Origin: Eubacteriaceae bacterium
GTDB taxonomy: Bacteria; Bacillota; Clostridia; Lachnospirales; Lachnospiraceae
Length of the DNA: 6,899 bases
Assembly (NCBI GenBank): GCA_902362875.1
Contig: CABIYF010000054.1
Coordinates: 1-6,899, forward strand
Reading direction: 5' to 3'
Part shown: positions 1-6,528 of the stretch, in pieces
Numbering within the stretch: the first letter of the stretch is position 1
Layout: each line of letters starts with the position of its first letter
Translations under genes and position numbers: made by a program
The notes under the pieces: generated by a model
The model's database searches: none
The model's input: the letters and a program-made list of their open reading frames with translations, nothing else
What the model was told of the DNA's origin: nothing

Positions 1-58
1 AGACTGTATTTTTGTAAAATAGAACACATTTGAAACAGATCCAAAAACAATTACACAC

Positions 59-82
59 CATGAGCAAATTTATTTGCTCATG
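59..82. promoter_or_regulatory. Perfect 10-bp inverted repeat upstream of the LacI-family gene
   Basis: Arms CATGAGCAAA (59-68) and TTTGCTCATG (73-82) are perfectly complementary around the 4-nt centre TTTA. It lies 45 bp before the regulator's start codon. No T-run follows on either strand, so it is not a standard intrinsic terminator. It may be a DNA operator (possibly autoregulatory) or an RNA hairpin in the 5' leader. The centre is AT, not the CG usual for LacI-family operators, which argues against a classical autoregulatory site. I found no convincing -35/-10 pair in 1-127. Confidence 0.5.
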
Positions 83-127
83 AATAATTCAGGTTAAGCT
101 ATGTTATACACGAAAGAGGGTAATATT

Positions 128-1204
128 ATGGGAAAACGCAACAAAGTCACAACTAGAGATATTGCTGAATACACTGGTGTATCACAGTCCACAGTCTCTA
201 TGATCTTAAGTAATAAACCGCATGTTTCATTTTCAAAAGAGACAATTGATAAAGTAAGACAGGGTGCAAAGGATCTTGGTTATAAGAAACCGGTTGCTGG
301 CGTTAAAAAGAAAGAACAGGCTTTATCAAAGAGTATCATTGTCATCTGTCCTCTGCTTTCTAATGGGTATTATTCCATGATCATTCATTCTATCACGGAA
401 CGGGCACGTGAGTATGGTTATACTGTATTTACGGTTAATACCTTAAGAGATGTTTCACAGGAAGAGTTATATCTGAATCTCCTCTCCGGATTTGAACTTG
501 CCGGAGTTATTTCTCTATATCCACCAACAAAGATCACTCTGGCAAATACTTTATCGAAACAGGTTCCTGTCGTTTCGATCGGAGACAAACCTGACTCTTG
601 TCGTTTTGATGCAGTTGAACTTGACAGTAAAAAGCCAGGATATATCATCGCCGAGCATCTGATCTCACTCGGTCATAAACGGATTACTTATGTGTCTGCA
701 CCTATCCGTCCAAAGGAGATCGGCCGTATTCACAGACTTGCCGGACTTCGTTCCTGTTATAAAGATCACGGATTAGATCCAGAACTGATCGAAGTTAAAT
801 CTCCAACGATCGCTGCCTATGGAAGATACTCCGCAGATAACTCTGAATATCAGAATGGATATGATATGGCTTCCCAGGTTTTAGATGAACATACAGACTG
901 TACTGCCTTTGTTGGAAATAATGATATGACAGCTTTTGGGATCATGGCTGCAATCTCTGATCATGGATACCGCATTCCAAACGATTTCTCTGTTTGCGGT
1001 TTTGATAACATTGCTTTATCCGCCATGCCGCAGATCTCTTTGACAACTATTGAGCATGCTTCACTCGCCAAAGGACGAGAGGCTGTCGATATCATTTATA
1101 AGAAAAATACACAAAAAAACATCACTTCAAAGCATCATTACATTATGCGAATGGAATATGAGCCGGAACTTATCGTTCGTAATTCAACTGGAAAATGTAA
1201 ATAA
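128..1204 (+). CDS. LacI-family transcriptional regulator
   Basis: This 358-residue DNA-binding regulator probably represses the adjacent mannitol operon, or a related sugar function, until an effector binds. The N-terminus (about residues 7-30) has the LacI helix-turn-helix, with TTRDIAEYTGVSQSTVS covering both helices, followed by the usual SNKP-type segment. A lysine-rich linker (about 55-70) joins a periplasmic-binding-protein-like effector domain. That domain has the family signatures AFVGNNDMTAFG, the FSVCGFDNI strand and the ISLTTIEH segment near the C-terminus. The ATG at 128 is chosen because AAAGAGGG sits 7 bp upstream. An in-frame ATG at 101 would add nine unconserved residues with only a weak ribosome site. 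The protein is slightly longer than the usual 330-340 residues because of the linker. The gene is followed by a 186-bp control region with its own promoter, so it is probably transcribed apart from the mtl genes. The family is certain; the effector is unknown and the target is inferred from position. Confidence 0.93.
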   Translation: MGKRNKVTTRDIAEYTGVSQSTVSMILSNKPHVSFSKETIDKVRQGAKDLGYKKPVAGVKKKEQALSKSIIVICPLLSNGYYSMIIHSITERAREYGYTVFTVNTLRDVSQEELYLNLLSGFELAGVISLYPPTKITLANTLSKQVPVVSIGDKPDSCRFDAVELDSKKPGYIIAEHLISLGHKRITYVSAPIRPKEIGRIHRLAGLRSCYKDHGLDPELIEVKSPTIAAYGRYSADNSEYQNGYDMASQVLDEHTDCTAFVGNNDMTAFGIMAAISDHGYRIPNDFSVCGFDNIALSAMPQISLTTIEHASLAKGREAVDIIYKKNTQKNITSKHHYIMRMEYEPELIVRNSTGKCK

Positions 1205-1269
1205 GCTTTCTATATAATGCTTCTATTTTTTGTAACAATTAACCAAAAAAGAAATGCAATCAAACAAAA

Positions 1270-1304
1270 TAATGTCACAACAAATCCTGAAAAATATGAC
1301 ATTA
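1270..1304. promoter_or_regulatory. Candidate activator-binding inverted repeat (possible MtlR site)
   Basis: TAATGTCA (1270-1277) and TGACATTA (1297-1304) form a perfect 8-bp inverted repeat with a 19-bp spacer. It ends 7 bp before the predicted -35 box. Its centre (about 1287) lies near -61 relative to the predicted transcription start, a typical place for an activator. MtlR encoded by the last gene of the operon is the obvious candidate protein. That assignment is an inference. Confidence 0.5.
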
Positions 1305-1311
1305 GTGTGCA

Positions 1312-1341
1312 TTGATTTTCATACAACTCGTGAGTTATCAT
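1312..1341 (+). promoter_or_regulatory. Predicted sigma-A-type promoter of the mtlFADR operon
   Basis: A -35-like TTGATT (1312-1317) and a -10-like TATCAT (1336-1341) are separated by 18 bp. This predicts a transcription start near 1348, about 43 bp before mtlF. The hexamers are imperfect, as expected for an activator-dependent promoter. A small inverted repeat AACTC-GT-GAGTT (1325-1336) lies in the spacer. Confidence 0.5.
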
Positions 1342-1351
1342 AATAACCGTA

Positions 1352-1363
1352 ATAAACGTTTAT
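1352..1363. promoter_or_regulatory. Candidate LacI/CcpA-family operator (CG-centred palindrome)
   Basis: ATAAACGTTTAT is a perfect 12-bp palindrome with the central CG typical of LacI-family operators. It sits just downstream of the predicted transcription start and 27 bp before the mtlF start codon, where a bound repressor would block transcription. The core WAARCGYTW also matches the middle of a catabolite-responsive (cre) element, but the outer TG/CA bases are missing. The neighbouring LacI-family regulator is therefore the more likely ligand, with CcpA as the alternative. Confidence 0.55.
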
Positions 1364-1390
1364 GTGTAACAAGAAAGAAAAGGAGGGCGC

Positions 1391-1852
1391 ATGGCCAGCA
1401 AACTTCTAAACGATGAATTCCAGAAACATATTTGTCTGGATTTTGAATGTACTACAATTGAAGAAGCTATCCGCAAAGCAGGTGATCTCCTTGTTCAGTG
1501 TGGATGTATCAAACCACCGTACATTGACGGAATGATACGACGTGAACAGGAACACTCCACTCACATTGGCTTTGGAGTCATGATTCCCCATGGCACAGAA
1601 GATACCCTTGATTGTGTCATAAGCCCTGGAATCAGTATTCTTAAGATTTCCAATGGTGTTCCTTATCACGGCACTATGATAACTATGGTAATCGGCATCG
1701 CAAGCCGTGAGGAAGATCCTTTGCAGGAACTGATGCAGATTACTGATATTTTACTAACTCCGGAAAAATGCGATCAATTTTTAAATGCTTCTTCAAAACA
1801 GGAATTCATTGATATGATCAATCAACATTATTTTGAAGAAGGAGAGTTGTAA
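1391..1852 (+). CDS. mtlF: PTS mannitol-specific EIIA component
   Basis: This cytoplasmic phosphocarrier of 153 residues takes phosphate from HPr(His-P) and passes it to the EIIB domain of MtlA. It is a single fructose/mannitol-type EIIA domain (PTS EIIA type 2) of normal length. The motif GFGVMIPHGTED holds the predicted phosphorylated histidine, His67. The region IDGMIRREQEHSTHIG before it is the usual family lead-in. The ribosome site is very strong: AGGAGGG at 1381-1387, only 3 bp from the ATG, so the spacing is short. It is the first gene of the mtl operon, and mtlA begins 2 bp after its stop codon, suggesting coupled translation. The EIIA is a separate protein here, whereas E. coli MtlA carries it fused at the C-terminus. 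Assignment to mannitol rather than fructose rests mainly on the mtlA and mtlD neighbours. Confidence 0.93.
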   Translation: MASKLLNDEFQKHICLDFECTTIEEAIRKAGDLLVQCGCIKPPYIDGMIRREQEHSTHIGFGVMIPHGTEDTLDCVISPGISILKISNGVPYHGTMITMVIGIASREEDPLQELMQITDILLTPEKCDQFLNASSKQEFIDMINQHYFEEGEL

Positions 1853-1854
1853 AA

Positions 1855-3291
1855 ATGAAAGAGAAAACTAGCATTTCACAGAAACTCCAGAAATTTGGTT
1901 CCGTTCTTGCTGGAATGGTTATCCCAAATATCGGAGCTTTTATCGGATTCGGATTAATCACTGCATTCTTTTTGGAAACAGGCTGGACACCTAATGCCAA
2001 ACTGGCAAAACTGATCACACCAATCTTAAATTACTTGCTTCCAATTCTGATCGGACATACTGGTGGTAAGATGTTTGGTGGTGACCGCGGTGGAGTTATC
2101 GGTGCCCTCGTTACCATGGGTGCGATCGTAGCCGTTGACGGAACTCCAATGTTCCTGGCTGCCATGATCTTAGGACCTATTTCCGGTGTCTGCATCAAGA
2201 AATTTGATCAGGCTGTTGATGGAAAAATCCCTTCAGGATTTGAAATGATCGTCAACAACTTCTCACTTGGTATTATCGGTGCGATCCTTTGCTGTTTCGC
2301 TATGTTAGTATTCGGACCAGTTATGGAAACTGTAACAACTGTATTAACAAATGGTGTAAACTGGATTGTAGCTCACAATGCATTACCATTATCTGCAATC
2401 TTTGTTGAACCTGCCAAAGTATTATTCTTAAATAACGCATTAGACCATGGTATCTTCGGACCAATTGGTTATGAACAGGTAAAAACTTTAGGACATTCTG
2501 CATTATTCCTTTTAGTACCAAACCCTGGTGCTGGTCTTGGATTATTATTAGCTTACTGGTTCTTCGGAAAAGGAGAAATGAAAGAAGCTGCACCTGGAAT
2601 GATCTTAATCCACTTCTTCGGTGGTATCCATGAAGTTTACTTCCCATATGTACTCGCTAACCCATTAACAATCGTTGGTATGATCGCCGGTGGTATCGTT
2701 GGAACAGGAACTCTTACCTTCTTAAATGTTGATACTGTTGCAACTCCATCCCCAGGTAGTATCTTCTCAGTTGTCGCCCTGTCACCTAAGAACTGTATGT
2801 TCGGAGTTTTATTAAGTGTTGTTTTATCATGTGTTGTATCATTCTTATTAAACTCTATTTTCGTAAAACGTATGGTAGCAAAAGGTGGAGATACTTCTCT
2901 TGGAGAATCTGTAATTCCAAAAGAAGCTATGGGATCTTCCGCTGAATCTTCTGAAACAGCAGCCGTAACAAATGACAGCAGCCTTGGAGTTGCCGGTGTT
3001 GATATCAAAAACATTAAGAAAATCGTCGTTGCATGTGATGCTGGAATGGGATCTTCCGCAATGTCAGCTGCCGCGTTAAAGAAAAAAGTAAAAGCTGCTG
3101 ATCTTCCAATTGAAGTTATCAATACAGCAATCTCTAAGATTCCTGACGATGCTGACCTTGTTATCACTCATGTAGAATTAACAGGAACAGCGAAAGCTGC
3201 ACAGCCTAACAAACAACATTTATCTATCTCAAATTACTTAAAAGCTCCAGAATATGACGAGCTGGTTGAGAGATTAAAAAACGAATTATAA
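1855..3291 (+). CDS. mtlA: PTS mannitol-specific EIICB component (mannitol permease)
   Basis: This 478-residue membrane permease imports mannitol and phosphorylates it to mannitol-1-phosphate. The EIIC domain (about residues 10-345) is strongly hydrophobic with multiple membrane segments, starting VLAGMVIPNIGAFIGFGLI. It contains the substrate-site motif GGIHEVYFPY, with Gly257-Ile-His-Glu260, matching the GIHE motif of E. coli MtlA almost position for position. A flexible linker rich in Ser, Ala, Thr and Glu (about 355-385) leads to the EIIB domain, where IVVACDAGMGSSAMSA places the phosphorylated cysteine at Cys394. The protein ends after EIIB; the EIIA function is supplied by mtlF just upstream. 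The ribosome site AAGGAG (1839-1844) lies inside the end of mtlF. Codon choice looks biased (many TTA, ATC and GGT), as expected for a highly expressed gene. A hairpin follows the stop codon. Confidence 0.96.
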   Translation: MKEKTSISQKLQKFGSVLAGMVIPNIGAFIGFGLITAFFLETGWTPNAKLAKLITPILNYLLPILIGHTGGKMFGGDRGGVIGALVTMGAIVAVDGTPMFLAAMILGPISGVCIKKFDQAVDGKIPSGFEMIVNNFSLGIIGAILCCFAMLVFGPVMETVTTVLTNGVNWIVAHNALPLSAIFVEPAKVLFLNNALDHGIFGPIGYEQVKTLGHSALFLLVPNPGAGLGLLLAYWFFGKGEMKEAAPGMILIHFFGGIHEVYFPYVLANPLTIVGMIAGGIVGTGTLTFLNVDTVATPSPGSIFSVVALSPKNCMFGVLLSVVLSCVVSFLLNSIFVKRMVAKGGDTSLGESVIPKEAMGSSAESSETAAVTNDSSLGVAGVDIKNIKKIVVACDAGMGSSAMSAAALKKKVKAADLPIEVINTAISKIPDDADLVITHVELTGTAKAAQPNKQHLSISNYLKAPEYDELVERLKNEL

Positions 3292-3309
3292 TTGCCCTGA
3301 AAACTGTCA

Positions 3310-3344
3310 TCAAAGGCTAAGGATATTATTTCCTTAGTCTTTGA
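3310..3344 (+). other. Intercistronic RNA hairpin between mtlA and mtlD
   Basis: The arms 3310-3323 and 3331-3344 pair over 14 bp (one G-U) around a 7-nt loop. No U-run follows, so this does not look like a full terminator. It starts 18 bp after the mtlA stop and ends 37 bp before mtlD. A likely role is to protect the 3' end of a processed mtlFA message or to reduce read-through into mtlDR, giving more transporter than enzyme and regulator. The structure is seen directly; the role is inferred. Confidence 0.65.
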
Positions 3345-3381
3345 CGCTATCTTAGTATTAATATGTAAAGGAAATGAAATC

Positions 3382-4581
3382 ATGAAAAAAGCTGTTATGT
3401 ATGGTGCCGGAAGCATTGGCCGAGGCTTTATAGGTGCCTTATTTTCAGAAATCGGCTATGAAGTTGTGTTTATTGATGTAAATGATGATGTCATCCAGCT
3501 CATTAATCAAGAAAAAACATATCCACAGATTATTATGAACCAGGAACAACCTGTCCACTGGATAAAGAATATCCGTGCTATTGATGGAAAAGATCCTGAG
3601 GCTGTCAGTAATGAAATTGCAGATGCTGATATCATGGCGACAGCCCTTGGTGCTGCTGTTCTTGAGAAAGTAGCACCGGTCATTGCACAAGGTCTTATGA
3701 AACGCTGGAATCAGGACTCTTCCAACACTCTTGATATTCTAATCTGTGAAAACCTGATGGATGCAGATGTACTTCTACGGCAATATCTTTTAGCTGCCCT
3801 GCCTGAAGATAAATATGCCTTATTTGAACAGACGATAGGTCTTGTTGAAACTTCCATTGGAAGAATGGTGCCGCCCGCAGACCCTGATCTTATTCCTGCG
3901 AACGAACATCCTCTGGCAGTCCGCGTGGAGCCTTATGATTTTCTTCCGGTTGATAAAGCCGCTTTTAAAGGCTCAATCCCTGAATACTCAAAAATTATTC
4001 CTTATGAGCCTTTTCATTATTATCTGGAACGTAAACTTTATGTCCACAATATGGCACATGTAACAACTGCATTTTTAGGGAAATTACAAAATAAAACGTA
4101 TATTCATGAGGCTGCACAAGACATTTATATTCAACACATTGTCCGTGGCTGTATGATGGAAAGCGCTATGATGTTAACACAGAAATATCGTATTCCATTT
4201 CATGACTTAAACGCACATATCAATGACTTATTACAACGTTTTAAAAATTGTTATTTAAAAGATACCGTCTCAAGAGTTGCACGTGATCCAATCAGAAAGC
4301 TTCAACCTTCTGACCGCCTTGTCGGTGCCGCAAGAAGTTGTGAAAATGAAAATATTACTCCAGTATATTTATCTTTTGCAATCGCTCTCGCACTTTCATT
4401 TATGGAAAATGAAGATTTACTGAATTTAATGGAAAATGTATGTAAAATCAAAAGAGAAGAACCTCTTGCCCAACGTGTCACTTATTTTTATAATAAAATT
4501 ATGGTTGAACATATCCCTCTGGATCAGATTGTCGAATTGATCGACCAGCTTCAATCTGATATTCAGGGAGAAATCATTTAG
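3382..4581 (+). CDS. mtlD: Mannitol-1-phosphate 5-dehydrogenase
   Basis: This cytoplasmic NAD-dependent enzyme of 399 residues oxidises mannitol-1-phosphate to fructose-6-phosphate, feeding imported mannitol into glycolysis. The N-terminus has the dinucleotide-binding glycine motif GAGSIGRGFIG (residues 8-18), closely like E. coli MtlD. The acidic FIDVND at the end of the second strand fits a preference for NAD. The catalytic signature of polyol-type dehydrogenases is present in RKLYVHNMAH, with Lys218, Asn223 and His226 as the conserved residues. It is slightly longer than the roughly 380-residue E. coli enzyme. The ATG at 3382 has AAAGGAAA about 8 bp upstream. mtlR starts 16 bp after its stop codon, so these two genes are almost certainly co-transcribed. 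Family membership is clear, and the EIICB neighbour supports mannitol as the source of substrate. Confidence 0.95.
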   Translation: MKKAVMYGAGSIGRGFIGALFSEIGYEVVFIDVNDDVIQLINQEKTYPQIIMNQEQPVHWIKNIRAIDGKDPEAVSNEIADADIMATALGAAVLEKVAPVIAQGLMKRWNQDSSNTLDILICENLMDADVLLRQYLLAALPEDKYALFEQTIGLVETSIGRMVPPADPDLIPANEHPLAVRVEPYDFLPVDKAAFKGSIPEYSKIIPYEPFHYYLERKLYVHNMAHVTTAFLGKLQNKTYIHEAAQDIYIQHIVRGCMMESAMMLTQKYRIPFHDLNAHINDLLQRFKNCYLKDTVSRVARDPIRKLQPSDRLVGAARSCENENITPVYLSFAIALALSFMENEDLLNLMENVCKIKREEPLAQRVTYFYNKIMVEHIPLDQIVELIDQLQSDIQGEII

Positions 4582-4597
4582 AAAGAAAAGGTGAGTT

Positions 4598-6106
4598 ATG
4601 CTTATCTCAGATCGTTCAAAAGAAATTATTGAAAATTTAATGAATGCAAATGGTCCTCTGACTGTAGCGGCTCTTGCCAAAAAGTTAAATGTTACAGAGC
4701 GAACTATTTACCGCCAGATTCCCGAAGTTACGCAGATCATGGAATCTTATGATCTATCGTTAGATAATTCTTCTGGAAAAGGTTTTATGATCTTTGGATC
4801 ACTTTATAATATTAAACGTCTTAACAACGCATTTGAAGAAGTAAAAACAGAACAAAATTACTCTAGCAAAGAACGTGTTGATATCATTCTTTTGTCCTTA
4901 TTAAATGAGGACGATTACATTAAAACACAATCTCTTGCCATTGATCTGAATACTTCTTCACAGACAGTCCGCAATGACTATCATGCCCTGAAAGATAAAC
5001 TTCAGGGGCATAATGTTACCTTCGAGACTAAGAAAAGCGAAGGTGTAAGGCTGACTGGAATGGAAATTCCTAAACGTCATTTATTTGTAAATGTTTTACT
5101 TCAGAATATTACTCCAGCCGTTTTTTTTGACTGGATAAAAGACACGAATTTTCGTCCAAATCCTTTTATTGACCTTTTAAAAACATTTCATTATGAAGAA
5201 GATTTAAAAATGCTGTACGAGAAACTGCAGCCAGTGATCCGAAAACGTCATCTGAATATTTCTGATAAAGAACTTCAGGAATTTCTTCTGCTTATGACTG
5301 TTTTTATTAAACGGCATTCCAATATTGAAGATCAGGATGAATTTTTATCTTTAACAATCCAGGAATCTGACACAGATTATGAAGAACAGTTTCGTCAGGA
5401 CATTTTAAAAATATTAAAACACAACTTTAATATTGAAATTTACAAAAATGAGAAAGACTATTTTCATTGGATGATCCACCTATATGTTGGCCGCACTCAT
5501 TATGAACTGAGTCAACAGATTTCTGCATTTCAGAATCTTGATCATATCAGCTGTCTGATCAAAGAAATTGAAGAAAAATTTCAATTTCCTTTTAGTCAGG
5601 ATAAGAATCTGGCAGAGAATCTTTTATTACATATCAACATGGCTATGGAGCGGATTCAAAGCGGTATTACGGTCGCAAACCCAATGCTTGAAGATATTTA
5701 TCAGTCCAATCCAAAGCTGTATGAAATTGTGAAACAATGTTTTCGAAATGTTTTTCAATCTGTGAAAATCCCAGAAGATGAAATTGGTTATATTGTCATT
5801 TACTTTATTGCATCTATGGATTCCTTGAGCAAACATTCTATCTCTGTTTTAGTTGTCTGTTCCACTGGTATTGGATCATCTAAGATGCTTCGAAGCCGTC
5901 TGGAACGTGAATTCTCTGAAATAGATGTAAAGAAGATTATTTCTCTACATAAACTGCATGATGAGAATCTGGAACAGTATGATCTTATCATCTCTACAGT
6001 TCCTATTGATATGGATGAGAGTAAGTATTTATGTGTTTCACCTTTACTTAATGTTGAAGAAAAAGAAAATGTTAAAAAGAAAATCAACCAGTTAAATAGA
6101 CTTTAA
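4598..6106 (+). CDS. mtlR: MtlR-type PRD-domain transcriptional activator, short form without EIIA
   Basis: This 502-residue regulator probably activates the mtl operon according to PTS phosphorylation state. Domains in order are an N-terminal helix-turn-helix (about 15-45, LTVAALAKKLNVTERTIYR), a second winged-helix region (about 85-155, with SSQTVRNDYHALKDKL), PRD1 (about 195-300), PRD2 (about 310-412) and an EIIB(Gat)-like domain from about 415 with VVCSTGIGSS and Cys421. It stops after EIIB, whereas B. subtilis-type MtlR (about 690 residues) also has a C-terminal EIIA domain. Of the four usual PRD histidines, His294 (PRD1) and His345 (PRD2, LLLHINMAMERI) are present. By alignment by eye, Met233 and Tyr402 occupy the other two positions. 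His345 matches the HPr-phosphorylated activating site of B. subtilis MtlR. The start follows AAGGTGAG (4588-4595). Being last in the operon, it may activate its own transcription. Mannitol specificity is inferred from context. Confidence 0.9.
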   Translation: MLISDRSKEIIENLMNANGPLTVAALAKKLNVTERTIYRQIPEVTQIMESYDLSLDNSSGKGFMIFGSLYNIKRLNNAFEEVKTEQNYSSKERVDIILLSLLNEDDYIKTQSLAIDLNTSSQTVRNDYHALKDKLQGHNVTFETKKSEGVRLTGMEIPKRHLFVNVLLQNITPAVFFDWIKDTNFRPNPFIDLLKTFHYEEDLKMLYEKLQPVIRKRHLNISDKELQEFLLLMTVFIKRHSNIEDQDEFLSLTIQESDTDYEEQFRQDILKILKHNFNIEIYKNEKDYFHWMIHLYVGRTHYELSQQISAFQNLDHISCLIKEIEEKFQFPFSQDKNLAENLLLHINMAMERIQSGITVANPMLEDIYQSNPKLYEIVKQCFRNVFQSVKIPEDEIGYIVIYFIASMDSLSKHSISVLVVCSTGIGSSKMLRSRLEREFSEIDVKKIISLHKLHDENLEQYDLIISTVPIDMDESKYLCVSPLLNVEEKENVKKKINQLNRL

Positions 6107-6139
6107 TTTGGCTTCTCTAATTTAAATGTACATAAACGC

Positions 6140-6198
6140 AAAAGAAATAGTATAAAATTTTTCTATGTTATGGAAATTTTTTATACTATTTCTTTTTT
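6140..6198 (+). terminator. Intrinsic terminator of the mtl operon (possibly bidirectional)
   Basis: An 18-bp perfect stem pairs 6140-6157 with 6179-6196. The loop region is partly paired, and the right arm ends in a run of six T (6193-6198). It lies 33 bp after the mtlR stop. The stem is AT-rich, and its left arm starts AAAAG, so on the minus strand it would also end in a U-run and could stop transcription from the rRNA/tRNA side. Confidence 0.8.
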
Positions 6199-6217
6199 AT
6201 TCACGTAGTATGATCCT

Positions 6218-6234
6218 GCCCGGAGGGCTTTTTT
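6218..6234 (+). terminator. Small GC-rich hairpin with T-run
   Basis: GCCC (6218-6221) and GGGC (6225-6228) pair around GGA, followed by six T (6229-6234). The stem is short but entirely G-C. It would act as a back-up terminator for transcripts leaving mtlR. It overlaps the long inverted repeat beginning at 6228, so the two structures exclude each other in part. Confidence 0.5.
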
Positions 6235-6278
6235 GTATCATAGGGGATTTCATCGAAATTTCCTATGATATAAAAAAG
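6228..6278. terminator. Long 24-bp inverted repeat in the convergent region
   Basis: Arms 6228-6251 and 6255-6278 pair over 24 bp with three G-U type pairs and a 3-nt loop. The core arms are TATCATAGG and CCTATGATA (6236-6244, 6262-6270). The outer arms are CTTTTTT and AAAAAAG, so the T-rich end of one terminator pairs with the A-rich end of the opposing one. Located between convergent transcription units, it likely blocks read-through in both directions. Confidence 0.55.
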
Positions 6279-6303
6279 ACTCTAGATATAATCTAAAGTC
6301 TTT
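6272..6303 (-). terminator. Intrinsic terminator of the rRNA/tRNA operon
   Basis: On the minus strand a 12-bp stem (6303-6292 with 6286-6275, one G-U pair) with a 5-nt loop is followed by a U-run from A6277-A6272. It starts 6 bp after the end of tRNA-fMet, marking the end of the minus-strand rRNA-tRNA transcript. Confidence 0.85.
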
Positions 6304-6309
6304 ATCGAG

Positions 6310-6383
<74 letters not shown>

Positions 6384-6398
6384 ATATTAAATTACAAA

Positions 6399-6422
6399 AG
6401 AAACACTAAAAATAGTGCTTCT
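6399..6422 (-). other. Hairpin between tRNA-Cys and tRNA-fMet
   Basis: On the minus strand a 10-bp stem (6422-6413 with 6408-6399, one G-U) with a 4-nt U loop is followed by only a short U stretch. It resembles a weak terminator that could lower the amount of transcript reaching tRNA-fMet, or it may be a processing signal. The structure is clear; the function is inferred. Confidence 0.45.
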
Positions 6423-6425
6423 AAA

Positions 6426-6496
6426 AGGCGTCGACCAGATTTGAACTGGTGATCAGGGAGTTGCAGTCCCATGCCTTACCACTTGGCTACGACGCC
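6426..6496 (-). tRNA. tRNA-Cys (anticodon GCA)
   Basis: This 71-nt cloverleaf has a 7-bp acceptor stem (GGCGTCG/CGACGCC), anticodon GCA at 6464-6462, and discriminator U73, the expected identity base for cysteine. CCA is not encoded. Confidence 0.96.
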
Positions 6497-6528
6497 ATAT
6501 TAAATTATATGCTCTTTATTAAAAAAGA

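Noticed and set aside
101..127. Upstream ATG at 101 as the start of the LacI-family protein
   Set aside because: It adds nine residues before the conserved helix-turn-helix and has a weak ribosome site; the ATG at 128 has a good one at the right distance.
1213..1218. Perfect TATAAT after the LacI-family gene
   Set aside because: No -35-like hexamer lies 16-18 bp upstream; the pair at 1312/1336 fits better.
1205..1390. Riboswitch or leader-peptide attenuator before mtlF
   Set aside because: The predicted leader is only about 43 nt, with no terminator/antiterminator pair and no short reading frame of note.
2637..3167. Long open frame on the minus strand opposite mtlA
   Set aside because: It is antisense to a strongly conserved gene, has no ribosome site or recognisable domain, and follows from mtlA codon bias.
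3341..3369. Possible internal promoter before mtlD starting with TTGACG
   Set aside because: The -35-like TTGACG lies in the hairpin arm, and the -10 at 17 bp is TGTAAA, overlapping the mtlD ribosome site, which leaves almost no leader.
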